A DNA stretch of 64,000 nt, from NCBI RefSeq assembly GCF_000381365.1, contig NZ_KB905467.1, positions 1,177,278-1,241,277 of the forward strand, written 5' to 3'. The translations under genes and the position numbers were made by a program. The DNA comes from Bacteroides salyersiae WAL 10018 = DSM 18765 = JCM 12988 (GTDB lineage Bacteria; Bacteroidota; Bacteroidia; Bacteroidales; Bacteroidaceae). Below, in pieces: positions 33,059 through 41,940 of this stretch. The notes under the pieces were generated by a model. It was given only the letters and a program-made list of their open reading frames with translations, was not told where the DNA came from and made no database searches. Within the stretch, counting starts at the first letter, position 1. Each line of letters opens with the position of its first letter.

Positions 33059-33625
33059 CAAACCGGATAAACAGTATCCCACTTCTACCATCAGAATTCC
33101 AATGACAGCGCCGCCTACCACATCACTCAACCAATGCCTGTTGTTCAATTGACGGCTAAGCCCTGTGATGAATGCAGGCAAAAAGGCTGCTACACCTATC
33201 CATGAACTCTTAGGACCATACTCTTTGTATAGAAGGCAGGCCGAGGTAAAAGCCGTTGCTGTGTGTCCGGAAGGAAAGGATAGGAAGTCGGAACCATCGG
33301 GTCTGAGTACACCTGCCAATGATTTGATAGAGCAGATAGTGATGCCCATAAGTGCAAATGAAAAAACGGTGGATATCAACATCGGCTTCCATTGGCTCCG
33401 GCTTTTTATTCCCGCCAATTTCATTCCGAACATGATCACTACCGGAATATAGGGCAAAAAATCATCATAGCGATAGGCAAAGGAGGGAAAATGTGTGTTA
33501 CGCAAATTATAGATATATTGGTTGGCACATTCTAATATGCCATACCTTAATGCACACAATATTATTATACTAACTAATATCCAAAGAAGTAATTTACGTA
33601 AATTCATCATACTTTTATCGGGCAT
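33035..33625 (-). CDS. PAP2-family phosphatase
   Basis: 196 residues with about five membrane segments. The phosphatase motifs are KSLAGVLRP, FPSGHTATAF and SRQLNNRHWLSDVVGG, giving the catalytic His pair and Arg residues. Family members dephosphorylate lipid phosphates such as undecaprenyl pyrophosphate, phosphatidic acid or lipid A. An internal Met pair at residues 6-7 is an alternative start. Confidence 0.9.
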   Translation of the reverse strand: MPDKSMMNLRKLLLWILVSIIILCALRYGILECANQYIYNLRNTHFPSFAYRYDDFLPYIPVVIMFGMKLAGIKSRSQWKPMLISTVFSFALMGITICSIKSLAGVLRPDGSDFLSFPSGHTATAFTSACLLYKEYGPKSSWIGVAAFLPAFITGLSRQLNNRHWLSDVVGGAVIGILMVEVGYCLSGLLFKEKGK

Positions 33626-33785
33626 TATTACAACAACAGTTTTTAAAATGTGATAAAGGTATCAAAGATAACGGACATAATGCTGTATATTATTAAACAA
33701 AAACATATTCTATATGTTTTTAAGTTCGAAAAGTAGATGACAAATCCGGGACGAATATTTGTAATATGTATAGAATAATATAAAA

Positions 33786-33819
33786 ATATCCCGGTATTGC
33801 AAAAGTAGTACCGGGGTAT
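33786..33819 (-). terminator. Terminator after the glutamine synthetase gene
   Basis: An 11-bp stem with one G-U pair (around CCCGGTA/TACCGGG) and a 12-nt loop, followed on the minus strand by ATTTTTATA. Confidence 0.75.
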
Positions 33820-33840
33820 TAGAGTCTATAAATTCTATGA

Positions 33841-35343
33841 CTATCCGCAATGGAAATATTCTTCAACCAACTCCATCATTTCGATGGGTTTATCTTGAAT
33901 ATCGCTGCGTAGAGTGGCATCGTTATAAGTACGTAGTTTGGTAATGATACCATCTATCATGGCCGGACTGAATACATTGTATTTTTCGAAGAACGAGCGC
34001 TGCTTTTCAAGGCAATCGGCGGATGCGGCACAGCTATCCGGCAATTGGGCCAAAGTTTTTAGTTTGCCGGCATTTTCCTCCTTGTGTATATTGACATTTA
34101 CATAAGTTTTTTCGGCTATTGCCAGTGCATCCTGTATCTCAAAACCATGGCGGCAAGCTACGGCCAGTCCGGCTATTAACTGATAGATATCTGCCGAACC
34201 GTCCGGTGAGCGCATTTCTACGGTTTGTTTTTGTGTGGTGTCATAATTGGCTGGACTTTCCAGCGGATTGGCCAACATACACATATCGGTCTTTGCCGAC
34301 CACCCTAACGGTACTCTTACTAATACCGAACGATTGCGGTCACCCCAACAAATATTGGTAGGTGCTTCCTGATGTGGCACTAACCGGAAATAAGAAGTCG
34401 GATTCGTATTTCCAAAAGCAGTAATGGAAGGTGCCAATTCCATCATACCGGCAATGGCCTTGCGGGCTGTTTCGGACAATACACCGTCCTTTAGCATTTG
34501 GTTTTGTCCGTCTTTCATGATGCGCATATGGATATGCAGTCCGGAACCGGCTTTTCCTGTAGTAATTTTCGGTGCGAACGTAATGTTGTATCCATAAGAA
34601 AAAGCCAGATTACGAATCACCCATTTGGCAATCATCAATTGGTCGGCTGCTTCTTCGGCACGTACCGGAAGGAATTCTATTTCATTCTGTTCGTAGATCA
34701 TGCCGTCCAGTGTAAAATTACCTACTTCAGAATGACCGTATTTTATTTGACCGCCTGTTTGTGCGATGTATGCCATACATTCCGTACGGAAATCATTGAA
34801 TTTGGCATAAGGAGTCGATTCGTGATAGCCGCGCTGGTCGGTTGCCGGAAACATGTCTTCATCCTCTGATATGACATAATATTCCAATTCGCCCATTGCT
34901 TGAAACTCCATGCCGGTCACCTCTTTAAATGCTTTACAGGCTTTACTCAAGGTATATTCGGGAGAACTTTCCAATGGTTCGCCATCTTTATTAAAGAAAG
35001 AGCAAAGCATGGTTACGGTGGGTAATTCGGCAAACGGATCGACAAAAGCTGTCCGGAAACGGGGGATTACATATAAATCACTGCTGCCGGCTTCGATAAA
35101 CGGGAACAGGCTGGAACCATCCACACGCTCGCCGCAAGTCAGAATTGCATCCAGATAGGCGGCATTGTTGATTGCAAAATTGAGTGTTTTCAATCGTCCG
35201 TCCGCAGCGGGATACATGAAGTTAACCATACGGATGTCGTTTTTTTGAATATACGTGATGATGTCTGCTTTCGTAAATTCGGAAGCCGGTTTTTGGAGAA
35301 AAGCCACTAACAAATGCGGGCTCATTACTAATTCCTGATTCAT
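33841..35343 (-). CDS. Glutamine synthetase family protein (type I-like)
   Basis: 500 residues from the ATG at 35343; the longer frame extends 21 codons across the promoter side. An N-terminal beta-grasp (about 25-110) is followed by the catalytic domain with MEFQAMGELEYYVIS, AGSGLHIHMRIM, RNRSVLVRVPLGW and EMRSPDGSADIYQLIAGL. It is shorter than the type III enzyme (about 730 residues) that is prominent in Bacteroides. It may be a true glutamine synthetase or a gamma-glutamyl ligase of the same fold. Confidence 0.88.
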   Translation of the reverse strand: MNQELVMSPHLLVAFLQKPASEFTKADIITYIQKNDIRMVNFMYPAADGRLKTLNFAINNAAYLDAILTCGERVDGSSLFPFIEAGSSDLYVIPRFRTAFVDPFAELPTVTMLCSFFNKDGEPLESSPEYTLSKACKAFKEVTGMEFQAMGELEYYVISEDEDMFPATDQRGYHESTPYAKFNDFRTECMAYIAQTGGQIKYGHSEVGNFTLDGMIYEQNEIEFLPVRAEEAADQLMIAKWVIRNLAFSYGYNITFAPKITTGKAGSGLHIHMRIMKDGQNQMLKDGVLSETARKAIAGMMELAPSITAFGNTNPTSYFRLVPHQEAPTNICWGDRNRSVLVRVPLGWSAKTDMCMLANPLESPANYDTTQKQTVEMRSPDGSADIYQLIAGLAVACRHGFEIQDALAIAEKTYVNVNIHKEENAGKLKTLAQLPDSCAASADCLEKQRSFFEKYNVFSPAMIDGIITKLRTYNDATLRSDIQDKPIEMMELVEEYFHCG

Positions 35344-35394
35344 AATACGTCGGTTGTTTTTTATTATTACACGGTTAACGAGTTTATTTTGTAC

Positions 35395-35402
35395 CAAAGA
35401 TA
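35395..35402 (-). promoter_or_regulatory. -7 element TATCTTTG of the glutamine synthetase gene
   Basis: A consensus element 52 bp before the ATG, with TTTG at 35420-35423 upstream. It confirms the 35343 start, since the longer frame would begin beyond the transcript. Confidence 0.65.
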
Positions 35403-35537
35403 ACAAAAAGTTAGTAAAACAAATGGAATGCCCGGATAATTAAATGTAATTACTATACAAATATTAGTAATATGGCACTTGATTTTCTTTTTTCTTCTAT
35501 TTAACTCCTGTTTATAAGGAAGTGTCATTCTTTATTT

Positions 35538-35545
35538 TATCTTTG
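35538..35545 (+). promoter_or_regulatory. -7 element TATCTTTG of the DUF169 gene
   Basis: A consensus element with TTTA about 20 nt upstream. It supports the ATG at 35591 over the upstream in-frame start at 35522. Confidence 0.6.
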
Positions 35546-35590
35546 CAGGAAATGCTTTTCTTTAATGTGGAACTTTTTAAAACTCGACTC

Positions 35591-36310
35591 ATGGAAATAA
35601 AGACGTTTATAGCAAATTACAAAGCGGCTTTCGGAGAAAACACGGAGCTTCCTATTGTATTCTGGTACTCTGATACGCTCGAAAATCAAACAGAAAAGAT
35701 AAACGGTTGCTTTTTCAAAGACATGAGAAAAGTAAGGGAAGGACATACGGTCAGTTTGAATGCCGATGTTATCGGATGTGGCGGCGGTAAATTCTATACA
35801 GGTTTTACCGATATGCCGGAACGTGTACCGACTTTTGTTTCTTTAAAAGAAAAATATAAAGAAACGCCGGAAATGGTAATTGAGTATATCGACCGGTTAG
35901 GGGTAACAAAAACAGAGAATCGTTATCTGCATTTTGCACGTATGGATAAAGTGGATTCTTTGGATCCTATTGAAGGTGTCTTGTTTCTGGCAACTCCCGA
36001 TATACTTTCGGGATTGGTGACATGGGCCTGTTATGATAATAATTCGGAAGATGCTGTTGTCACACAATTCGGTTCCGGTTGCAGCGTTACAGTGACACAG
36101 ACTATTCTGGAGAATCACAGGGGAGGCAGAAGAACTTTTATCGGTTTCTTTGATCCGTCTGTACGTCCTCATTTTGAGCCGGATATTTTAAGTTATACAG
36201 TGCCGATGTCCCGATTTAAGGAAATGTATCACACGATACGTAGTAGTTGCCTGTTCGACACACATGCTTGGGGAAAGATAAAGGAACGGATACAATTATC
36301 TGATAAATAA
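35591..36310 (+). CDS. DUF169-family protein
   Basis: 239 residues from MEIKTFIANYKAAFG. Typical DUF169 features are PIVFWYSDT, a Cys/Gly-rich GCGGGKFYTGF, FLATPDILSGLVTWACYDN and the Gly-rich GSGCSVTVTQTILEN. Several cysteines suggest metal or Fe-S binding, but the family function is not established. It is divergent from the glutamine synthetase gene. Confidence 0.8.
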   Translation: MEIKTFIANYKAAFGENTELPIVFWYSDTLENQTEKINGCFFKDMRKVREGHTVSLNADVIGCGGGKFYTGFTDMPERVPTFVSLKEKYKETPEMVIEYIDRLGVTKTENRYLHFARMDKVDSLDPIEGVLFLATPDILSGLVTWACYDNNSEDAVVTQFGSGCSVTVTQTILENHRGGRRTFIGFFDPSVRPHFEPDILSYTVPMSRFKEMYHTIRSSCLFDTHAWGKIKERIQLSDK

Positions 36311-36444
36311 TGTTTTATATACTATATTCATTGGAGAGAATAAGCAGATGTTTTTAGGTATCCTGTTTAGTATGAACTATTATGCTTGATCGGAAGAGGA
36401 GAAAATAATAGCGTTTTTGTTCGCTTAGACTATCTGTGTTTTGT

Positions 36445-36452
36445 ACATTTGC
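36445..36452 (+). promoter_or_regulatory. -7 element TACATTTG of the MFS transporter gene
   Basis: It matches TAnnTTTG, 42 bp before the ATG. Confidence 0.55.
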
Positions 36453-36493
36453 AGCCGATTTTGCAAAACTAAGAATAACAAAAGGTTGTCAAT

Positions 36494-37690
36494 ATGATAC
36501 AGAATCCGCAACGTCCAGTCAGTTCCATCGCTTTTCCTATACTTGTAGCATTGAGTATCTCTCATTGCCTGAATGATTTATTGCAATCTGTAATAACGGC
36601 GGTATATCCTCTGTTTAAAGACGATTTGGGCCTTAGTTTTGCTCAGATCGGACTGATTACACTGGTTTATCAGATGTCAGCTTCTGTTTTTCAACCGATT
36701 TTCGGACTTTTTTTTGATAAACGTCCAGTGGCATGGACACTTCCGGCAGGAATGCTTTTTACGATGACCGGTATGCTGAATCTCGCTTTTGCTTCTAATT
36801 TGCATTGGGTGCTCTTTTCTGTGTTCCTGATAGGTATCGGTTCTTCTGTGCTTCACCCGGAAGCCTCACGTATCACTTCATTGGCTTCGGGTGGCAGACG
36901 GGGACTTGCCCAGTCTTTGTTTCAAGTGGGCGGAAATCTGGGAGGCTCATTAGGACCTTTGTTGGTTGCTTTGTTAGTTGCTCCTTACGGACGTAGCCAT
37001 ATCTCTTTATTTGCCATTCTGTCATTGATTGCTATTTTAGTAATGATTCCTGTGTGCAGATGGTATAAAGGTTACTTAACTCGGATAAAAAGTGCTCCTG
37101 CAGCGATGAAACCGCATTTGGCAATGCCGTTGCCTATGAATAAAACAGTACTTTCCATTAGTATCCTGCTTGTTCTGATTTTTTCTAAATATATTTACAT
37201 GGCAAGTCTCAACAGTTATTATACGTTCTATTTGATTCATAAGTTTGGGGTGAGCGTGCAGCAATCCCAGCTTTTTCTTTTTGTGTTCTTGATTGCTACG
37301 GCTGTCGGGACATTAGTCGGTGGCCCCATCGGTGATCGGATCGGACGGAAATATGTAATTTGGGTATCCATTCTCGGGACAGCTCCTTTTAGCATGCTGA
37401 TGCCGCATGTGGAGCTTGCAGGTACGGTGATACTCAGTTTTTGCGTCGGTCTGATGCTTTCTTCCGCTTTTCCCGCTATCTTGCTATATGCACAAGAGTT
37501 GCTTCCTAATAAATTGGGGCTTATATCCGGGTTATTCTTTGGCTTTGCTTTTGGAATAGCCGGCATTGCTTCTGCCGTATTGGGAAATATGGCGGATAGG
37601 TTCGGGATTGAAGCTGTTTACAATGTTTGTGCATTTATGCCATTGTTAGGATTGGTCACTTGGTTTCTTCCTGATCTGAAAAAAGTATAA
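36494..37690 (+). CDS. MFS transporter, fosmidomycin-resistance (Fsr) type
   Basis: 398 residues with 12 membrane segments. The N-terminal SHCLNDLLQSVITAVYPLFK and GSSVLHPEASRITSLASGGRR are characteristic of the fosmidomycin-resistance subgroup, and GPIGDRIGRKYVIW is the MFS loop motif. It is probably a drug or metabolite/H+ antiporter; the natural substrate is unknown. It is followed after 11 bp by the SanA-like gene, so both are likely in one transcript. Confidence 0.88.
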   Translation: MIQNPQRPVSSIAFPILVALSISHCLNDLLQSVITAVYPLFKDDLGLSFAQIGLITLVYQMSASVFQPIFGLFFDKRPVAWTLPAGMLFTMTGMLNLAFASNLHWVLFSVFLIGIGSSVLHPEASRITSLASGGRRGLAQSLFQVGGNLGGSLGPLLVALLVAPYGRSHISLFAILSLIAILVMIPVCRWYKGYLTRIKSAPAAMKPHLAMPLPMNKTVLSISILLVLIFSKYIYMASLNSYYTFYLIHKFGVSVQQSQLFLFVFLIATAVGTLVGGPIGDRIGRKYVIWVSILGTAPFSMLMPHVELAGTVILSFCVGLMLSSAFPAILLYAQELLPNKLGLISGLFFGFAFGIAGIASAVLGNMADRFGIEAVYNVCAFMPLLGLVTWFLPDLKKV

Positions 37691-37701
37691 AAGAAAATGA
37701 T

Positions 37702-38364
37702 ATGAGAAGTCCGATAAAATTACTTAAACGGCGGAGAATAATAGAATGGGGTATTCCGAGTGGAATCATCCTGATAGTTGCTATTACGATTATTGCCAAT
37801 TATACGGTGGAACATAAAACGGATACATTGATATACAAAGATGCCGCTACTATCCCCTGCAATAAAACGGGGCTTTTATTGGGTACTTCCAAAACCCTCC
37901 GTTCGGGTGCTCCCAATCAGTACTTTCAAAACAGGATACAGGCTGCTGTTGCTCTTTTTAAAGCCGGAAAGATAGAAACCGTTGTTATCAGTGGCGACAA
38001 TAGTAGTGAGGGATACAATGAACCCGAAGATATGAAAAATGAACTGGTAAAAAGAGGGGTGGCTGAAGATAAGATTTATCTGGATTATGCCGGATTCAGG
38101 ACATTGGATTCCGTAGTACGCATGGAAAAGATATTCGGACAACATCGTTTTACGGTTATATCACAGGATTTTCATAACCGTCGGGCCATATACATTGCAC
38201 AGGCAAAAGGTTTGCAGGCTATTGGTTATAATGCGCAGGATGTGGATGCATATAGCGGATTCAAGACCCAACTTCGGGAGAAGTTTGCAAGAGTTAAACT
38301 GTTTATGGATTTATATACGAATAAGAGCCCGAAATTCTTGGGTGATCCTGTTATTATTAAATAA
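37702..38364 (+). CDS. SanA/YdcF-like DUF218 membrane protein
   Basis: 220 residues. One N-terminal membrane anchor (about 16-35) precedes a DUF218 domain: CNKTGLLLGTSK, NRIQAAVALFKAGKIETVVISGDN, PEDMKNELVKRGV, DYAGFRTLDSVVRM and SQDFHNRRAIYIAQAKGLQAIGY. SanA in E. coli affects outer-envelope permeability (vancomycin exclusion at high temperature). It probably acts on an envelope precursor. Co-transcribed with the MFS gene. Confidence 0.9.
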   Translation: MRSPIKLLKRRRIIEWGIPSGIILIVAITIIANYTVEHKTDTLIYKDAATIPCNKTGLLLGTSKTLRSGAPNQYFQNRIQAAVALFKAGKIETVVISGDNSSEGYNEPEDMKNELVKRGVAEDKIYLDYAGFRTLDSVVRMEKIFGQHRFTVISQDFHNRRAIYIAQAKGLQAIGYNAQDVDAYSGFKTQLREKFARVKLFMDLYTNKSPKFLGDPVIIK

Positions 38365-38539
38365 ATATCCGAAACTGTTTTTTGTTCCCTGTAATAAAAT
38401 AATGGGCCGTTTAAGGCAAAATTATCTTCTTAAAAACTTTTTAATCAGAGTTTTGTTCTAATTAATGCTATGCGATAAATAGGCTTTGGCAGTCCTACTA
38501 TTATCGAGAAGGATAATTGATACAAAAATAAGCAAGATA

Positions 38540-40072
38540 ATGAATAATGTAATTTTTGCAGACGCACATGAACATGCGATAAAAACGGTTCCGGAGATGA
38601 TTTTAGTGTATAATAAACAAGCCACACTTTTGAATATTGTCAATCCTGGCGGTAACTTACCTTTCAATCCGGAGGGAATGGTCGGTAAGAAAATAGATGC
38701 TTTTCTTGATTGGGAAACAGGACGGGTATATATGAAACATTTCCAGAAAACAGTTTCGTCCGGGAAATCCGAGATATTCGAACTTAATATGGAAGAGAAC
38801 GGCAATCAGCATTGCTATGAAATACAGATGTCTCTGATAGACAACGACCGGGTAATCGTTACGGCACGTGATCTTCCGGAAGAAAATGCGTCTCAACTGG
38901 AATTAAAAAGGGCACAGCTTTCATTAAGACAGGCAAAGGAAGAACTCGAAACGAGTAATTCGGTGCTTTCATCCGCTCTGAATATTGCCGGCGTACTTCC
39001 ATGGAGTGCCGATTTTATAACTCATACTTTTTCTACCGACTATAACTTTTATCATCATGAAGATTCGCCGGGTCCTGACGGGCATGGAAGGTATAACATT
39101 TCTATAGATGAATACCTGAAAAAAATTCATCCTGATTTTCGTGAACGTATAACAAAGGTGTTTAGTGAGTTACGGGAAGGCAAGCGGACTGAATTTCATG
39201 AAATATATCAGATACATTGGTATAATGACCGTGAATATGAATGGGTACACAAACAGGGAACCGTATCCAGATATGATGCGAAAGGGCGTCCGGTTAGTAT
39301 AATCGGTTCGGGAATGGTGATTACGAAACAGAAAGAAATGGAGCATTTTCTGCGGTTAGCCAAAGAACAGGCGGAGCAAAGCAATATGTTGAAATCTGCT
39401 TTTCTGGCTAATATGAGTCATGAAATCCGTACACCGCTTAATGTCATTGTCGGCTTTTCTGAACTACTGACAGAAACGGATGATCCGGAAGAAAAAAAAG
39501 AATATGCAGATATTATACTGAATAATAATGCCTTGTTGTTACAGCTTATCAGTGATATTCTCGATTTGTCGAAAATTGAAGCAGGCACGTTAGAGTTTAC
39601 TTATTCTGAGATCGACTTGAATAGTCTATTGACGGAAGTAGCTCAGACAGCTCATCTAAAAGCAAACAATTCAGAACTGGATATTGCATTTACAGATCGT
39701 ATATTCGAATGTGTTGTGCACAGTGATCGTAACCGTCTTCTACAAGTAGTACACAACTTTGTGAATAATGCCATTAAATTTACTCCTAAGGGCCATATTC
39801 ATATAGGTTATAAATTGAAGGATTCCGGTGATCTTTACTTTTATGTGGAAGATACAGGATATGGTATACCGGCCGATAAAGTATCGGATGTCTTTGACCG
39901 TTTTGTCAAATTGAACAGTTTCATACAAGGAACCGGACTCGGGCTTTCCATATGTAAAACAATCATATCCCATTTAGGTGGAGAGATAGGTGTCAGTTCT
40001 CAAGAGGGTAAAGGTTCTACTTTTTGGTTTACTCTGCCGGCAGGAGGTATTGTAAGAATGCATGAAGACTAA
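38540..40072 (+). CDS. PAS-domain sensor histidine kinase
   Basis: 510 residues from the ATG at 38540; an in-frame TTG 18 codons upstream is weaker. Two PAS-like domains (about 10-115 and 150-275, the second ending YEWVHKQGTVSRYDAKGRP) are joined by a coiled coil. The kinase core has the phosphoacceptor His294 in FLANMSHEIRTPLNV, N-box HNFVNNAIKFTP, G1 DTGYGIP and G2 GTGLGLSICKTI. No membrane segments are seen, so it is a soluble sensor. No response regulator or receiver domain is adjacent, making it an orphan kinase. Confidence 0.92.
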   Translation: MNNVIFADAHEHAIKTVPEMILVYNKQATLLNIVNPGGNLPFNPEGMVGKKIDAFLDWETGRVYMKHFQKTVSSGKSEIFELNMEENGNQHCYEIQMSLIDNDRVIVTARDLPEENASQLELKRAQLSLRQAKEELETSNSVLSSALNIAGVLPWSADFITHTFSTDYNFYHHEDSPGPDGHGRYNISIDEYLKKIHPDFRERITKVFSELREGKRTEFHEIYQIHWYNDREYEWVHKQGTVSRYDAKGRPVSIIGSGMVITKQKEMEHFLRLAKEQAEQSNMLKSAFLANMSHEIRTPLNVIVGFSELLTETDDPEEKKEYADIILNNNALLLQLISDILDLSKIEAGTLEFTYSEIDLNSLLTEVAQTAHLKANNSELDIAFTDRIFECVVHSDRNRLLQVVHNFVNNAIKFTPKGHIHIGYKLKDSGDLYFYVEDTGYGIPADKVSDVFDRFVKLNSFIQGTGLGLSICKTIISHLGGEIGVSSQEGKGSTFWFTLPAGGIVRMHED

Positions 40073-40133
40073 GAAAAATAGCTTCGTATTCTTGATCTCA
40101 AAACTTTTTATAATATAGATTACAGATATACAT

Positions 40134-40165
40134 ACCATTATTACTGATTTAAGAGTAGTAATGGT
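40134..40165. terminator. Hairpin after the histidine kinase gene
   Basis: A 12-bp stem with one G-U pair (ACCATTATTACT / AGTAGTAATGGT) and an 8-nt loop. No T-run follows. Confidence 0.5.
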
Positions 40166-40185
40166 ACAAACAAAGAAAAAACTGT

Positions 40186-40193
40186 TATTTTTG
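40186..40193 (+). promoter_or_regulatory. -7 element TATTTTTG of the DUF3788 gene
   Basis: It matches TAnnTTTG and predicts transcription from about 40200. Confidence 0.5.
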
Positions 40194-40255
40194 TATCGGC
40201 ATGGGATTGTATGGGATGTTTGCAGAATAAATATAGGGATACAAAACTGACAGAT

Positions 40256-40672
40256 ATGGAAATTTTAGCATTAAAAGACAAGCATGTTCTTCCGACACCG
40301 GAAGTCTTGAACAGTGTACTTCACGATAGCTATCCGGCTTTTGAAGAATGGGATAATGTACTCTCCGGATTGGATATAAAGCCGGAATGGAATTATTACA
40401 AAGATGGTAATGCATGGTTGTGTAAAATGATGTTCAAAAAGAAGAACTTGGGGTGGATCGGTGTTTTTGATGGTTATTTCAAAGTATCGTTCTATTTCAC
40501 GGAGAAACATTTGAATGCTATTGTTGATTCTGACATCTCTGATACTATAAAGGAGGATTTTTATAATGCAAAACCCAGTGGAAGACTGTTGCCAATGACG
40601 GTTGCCGTTACGGATAAGGAAAAGCTGAAAGAGGTTTTGCCGGTATTGTTGTTTAAGAAAAACCTGAAATGA
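40256..40672 (+). CDS. DUF3788-domain protein
   Basis: 138 residues from MEILALKDKHVLPTPEVL; an in-frame ATG at 40211 would add 15 residues, but lies only about 10 nt after the predicted transcript start. The family pattern is visible: WDNVLSGLDIKPEWNYYKDG, WLCKMMFKKKNLGWIGVFDG, FKVSFYFTEKHL. Small cytoplasmic protein of unknown function. Confidence 0.8.
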   Translation: MEILALKDKHVLPTPEVLNSVLHDSYPAFEEWDNVLSGLDIKPEWNYYKDGNAWLCKMMFKKKNLGWIGVFDGYFKVSFYFTEKHLNAIVDSDISDTIKEDFYNAKPSGRLLPMTVAVTDKEKLKEVLPVLLFKKNLK

Positions 40673-40807
40673 TAATGTTTGCCCTTTATTAGTAAATGAA
40701 AAGGTGATTTAATGATGAGCCTATCAATATCCTCTCGTTCTTTATAAAAAACGTATCAATCTTATTGACTGATATATATCGGTCGGATTATGAAAGTAAA
40801 TAATTGA

Positions 40808-40857
40808 TATCTTTGTAATAACTGATTTTATTTTGCTGTGATTTAATGATATATTTG
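40808..40857 (+). promoter_or_regulatory. Two -7 elements upstream of the ECF S-component gene
   Basis: TATCTTTG (40808-40815) and TATATTTG (40850-40857) give leaders of about 130 or 90 nt. The leader contains a perfect CATTCC-GGT-GGAATG hairpin inside a GATT/AATC pair. It does not match a riboswitch class I know, although S-component genes are often riboswitch-controlled. Confidence 0.5.
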
Positions 40858-40950
40858 CTACATGATTTAATTCATAATCCGATTAAACCATTCCGGTGGA
40901 ATGCAATCTTATATTTTATAACGCTACTAACCAAAAAACAAAAAATAAAA

Positions 40951-41460
40951 ATGGAAACAACTGCTAAGCTTTATTCACTGAATTACAGTAATGTGAAAAC
41001 GTACCTGTTTGCTTTGCTATTTGTGGCAGGCAATATTGTATTACCCCAATTATGTCATTTGATTCCGGCCGGAGGTCCTACCCTATTGCCTATTTACTTT
41101 TTTACACTGATAGCTTCTTATAAATATGGTTTTCGGGTCGGTTTGCTGACTGCTGTATTATCTCCGGTTATTAATCATTTATTATTTGCAATGCCTTCTG
41201 CTGCTGTACTTCCGATTCTTCTTATTAAATCCGTATTATTTGCCGGATCGTCTGCGTTGGCGGCTCGTTATGCAAAGAAAATTTCATTGCCGGCCATTCT
41301 TGTGGCGATACTTGCTTATCAAGTTGTAGGTACAGCTTTTGAATGGGTGATTGAAAGAAATTTTTGGATAGCTATACAAGATTTCCGTATGGGAGTTCCG
41401 GGGATGTTGATTCAGTGGTTCGGTGGTTATGCCTTACTAAGAGGAATTGCTAAAATATAA
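40951..41460 (+). CDS. ECF transporter substrate-binding (S) component
   Basis: 169 residues from the ATG at 40951. Five to six membrane helices with PAGGPTLLPIYFFTLIAS, YGFRVGLLTAVLSPVINHLLF and a C-terminal WFGGYALLRGIAKI, the pattern of ECF vitamin-uptake S proteins. It needs shared EcfA/A'/T energising proteins, which are not in the window. It ends 5 bp before the phosphoribosyltransferase gene, so its substrate may be a base or vitamin that is then converted with PRPP. Confidence 0.85.
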   Translation: METTAKLYSLNYSNVKTYLFALLFVAGNIVLPQLCHLIPAGGPTLLPIYFFTLIASYKYGFRVGLLTAVLSPVINHLLFAMPSAAVLPILLIKSVLFAGSSALAARYAKKISLPAILVAILAYQVVGTAFEWVIERNFWIAIQDFRMGVPGMLIQWFGGYALLRGIAKI

Positions 41461-41465
41461 CTGAT

Positions 41466-41861
41466 ATGGCAAGAACTTTTAATGAAGTGATGGATCGTTT
41501 TCGTTCTATCACTTTTGAAGATGAATTCGATATCATAGTAGCTATAGCCAATGGTGGGATTGTGCCGGCAGGTATTATTAATCAACGTCTGCAAAAAGAG
41601 GTTCATTTATTGAAGATAAACTTGCGGGATGAGTATCAGCATCCCAAATATGACCGGCCGAAGCTTTTGGCACCTATTGATTTCGATTTTAGAAATAAAC
41701 GTATTCTTTTGGTTGATGACCGTATAAAAACCGGTTCTACAATAATGCTGGCTAAAGAACTGATGCAAGATGCCCGGATGATAAAGACTTTTGCCGTTAA
41801 TGGGAATGCGGATTATGCTCTTTTTGATGAAACTTGTTTTAAATTTCCGTGGATAATTTGA
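41466..41861 (+). CDS. Phosphoribosyltransferase-like protein
   Basis: 131 residues. A type I PRTase fold is indicated by IIVAIANGGIVPAG (pyrophosphate loop) and the PRPP-binding stretch RILLVDDRIKTGSTIMLAKEL, where the usual VDDxxxTG is kept. It is short for the family, and the hood domain that fixes base specificity is minimal. It forms a two-gene unit with the ECF S component, so salvage of an imported base is a sensible inference. A regulatory PRTase role is also possible. Confidence 0.85.
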   Translation: MARTFNEVMDRFRSITFEDEFDIIVAIANGGIVPAGIINQRLQKEVHLLKINLRDEYQHPKYDRPKLLAPIDFDFRNKRILLVDDRIKTGSTIMLAKELMQDARMIKTFAVNGNADYALFDETCFKFPWII

Positions 41862-41940
41862 ATTTGTAAATCTTGAACATACCTATGTGATGCGAGCTTG
41901 CATTATTGGTTGTGGGTAATAATCATAGAAAATAAATAAG

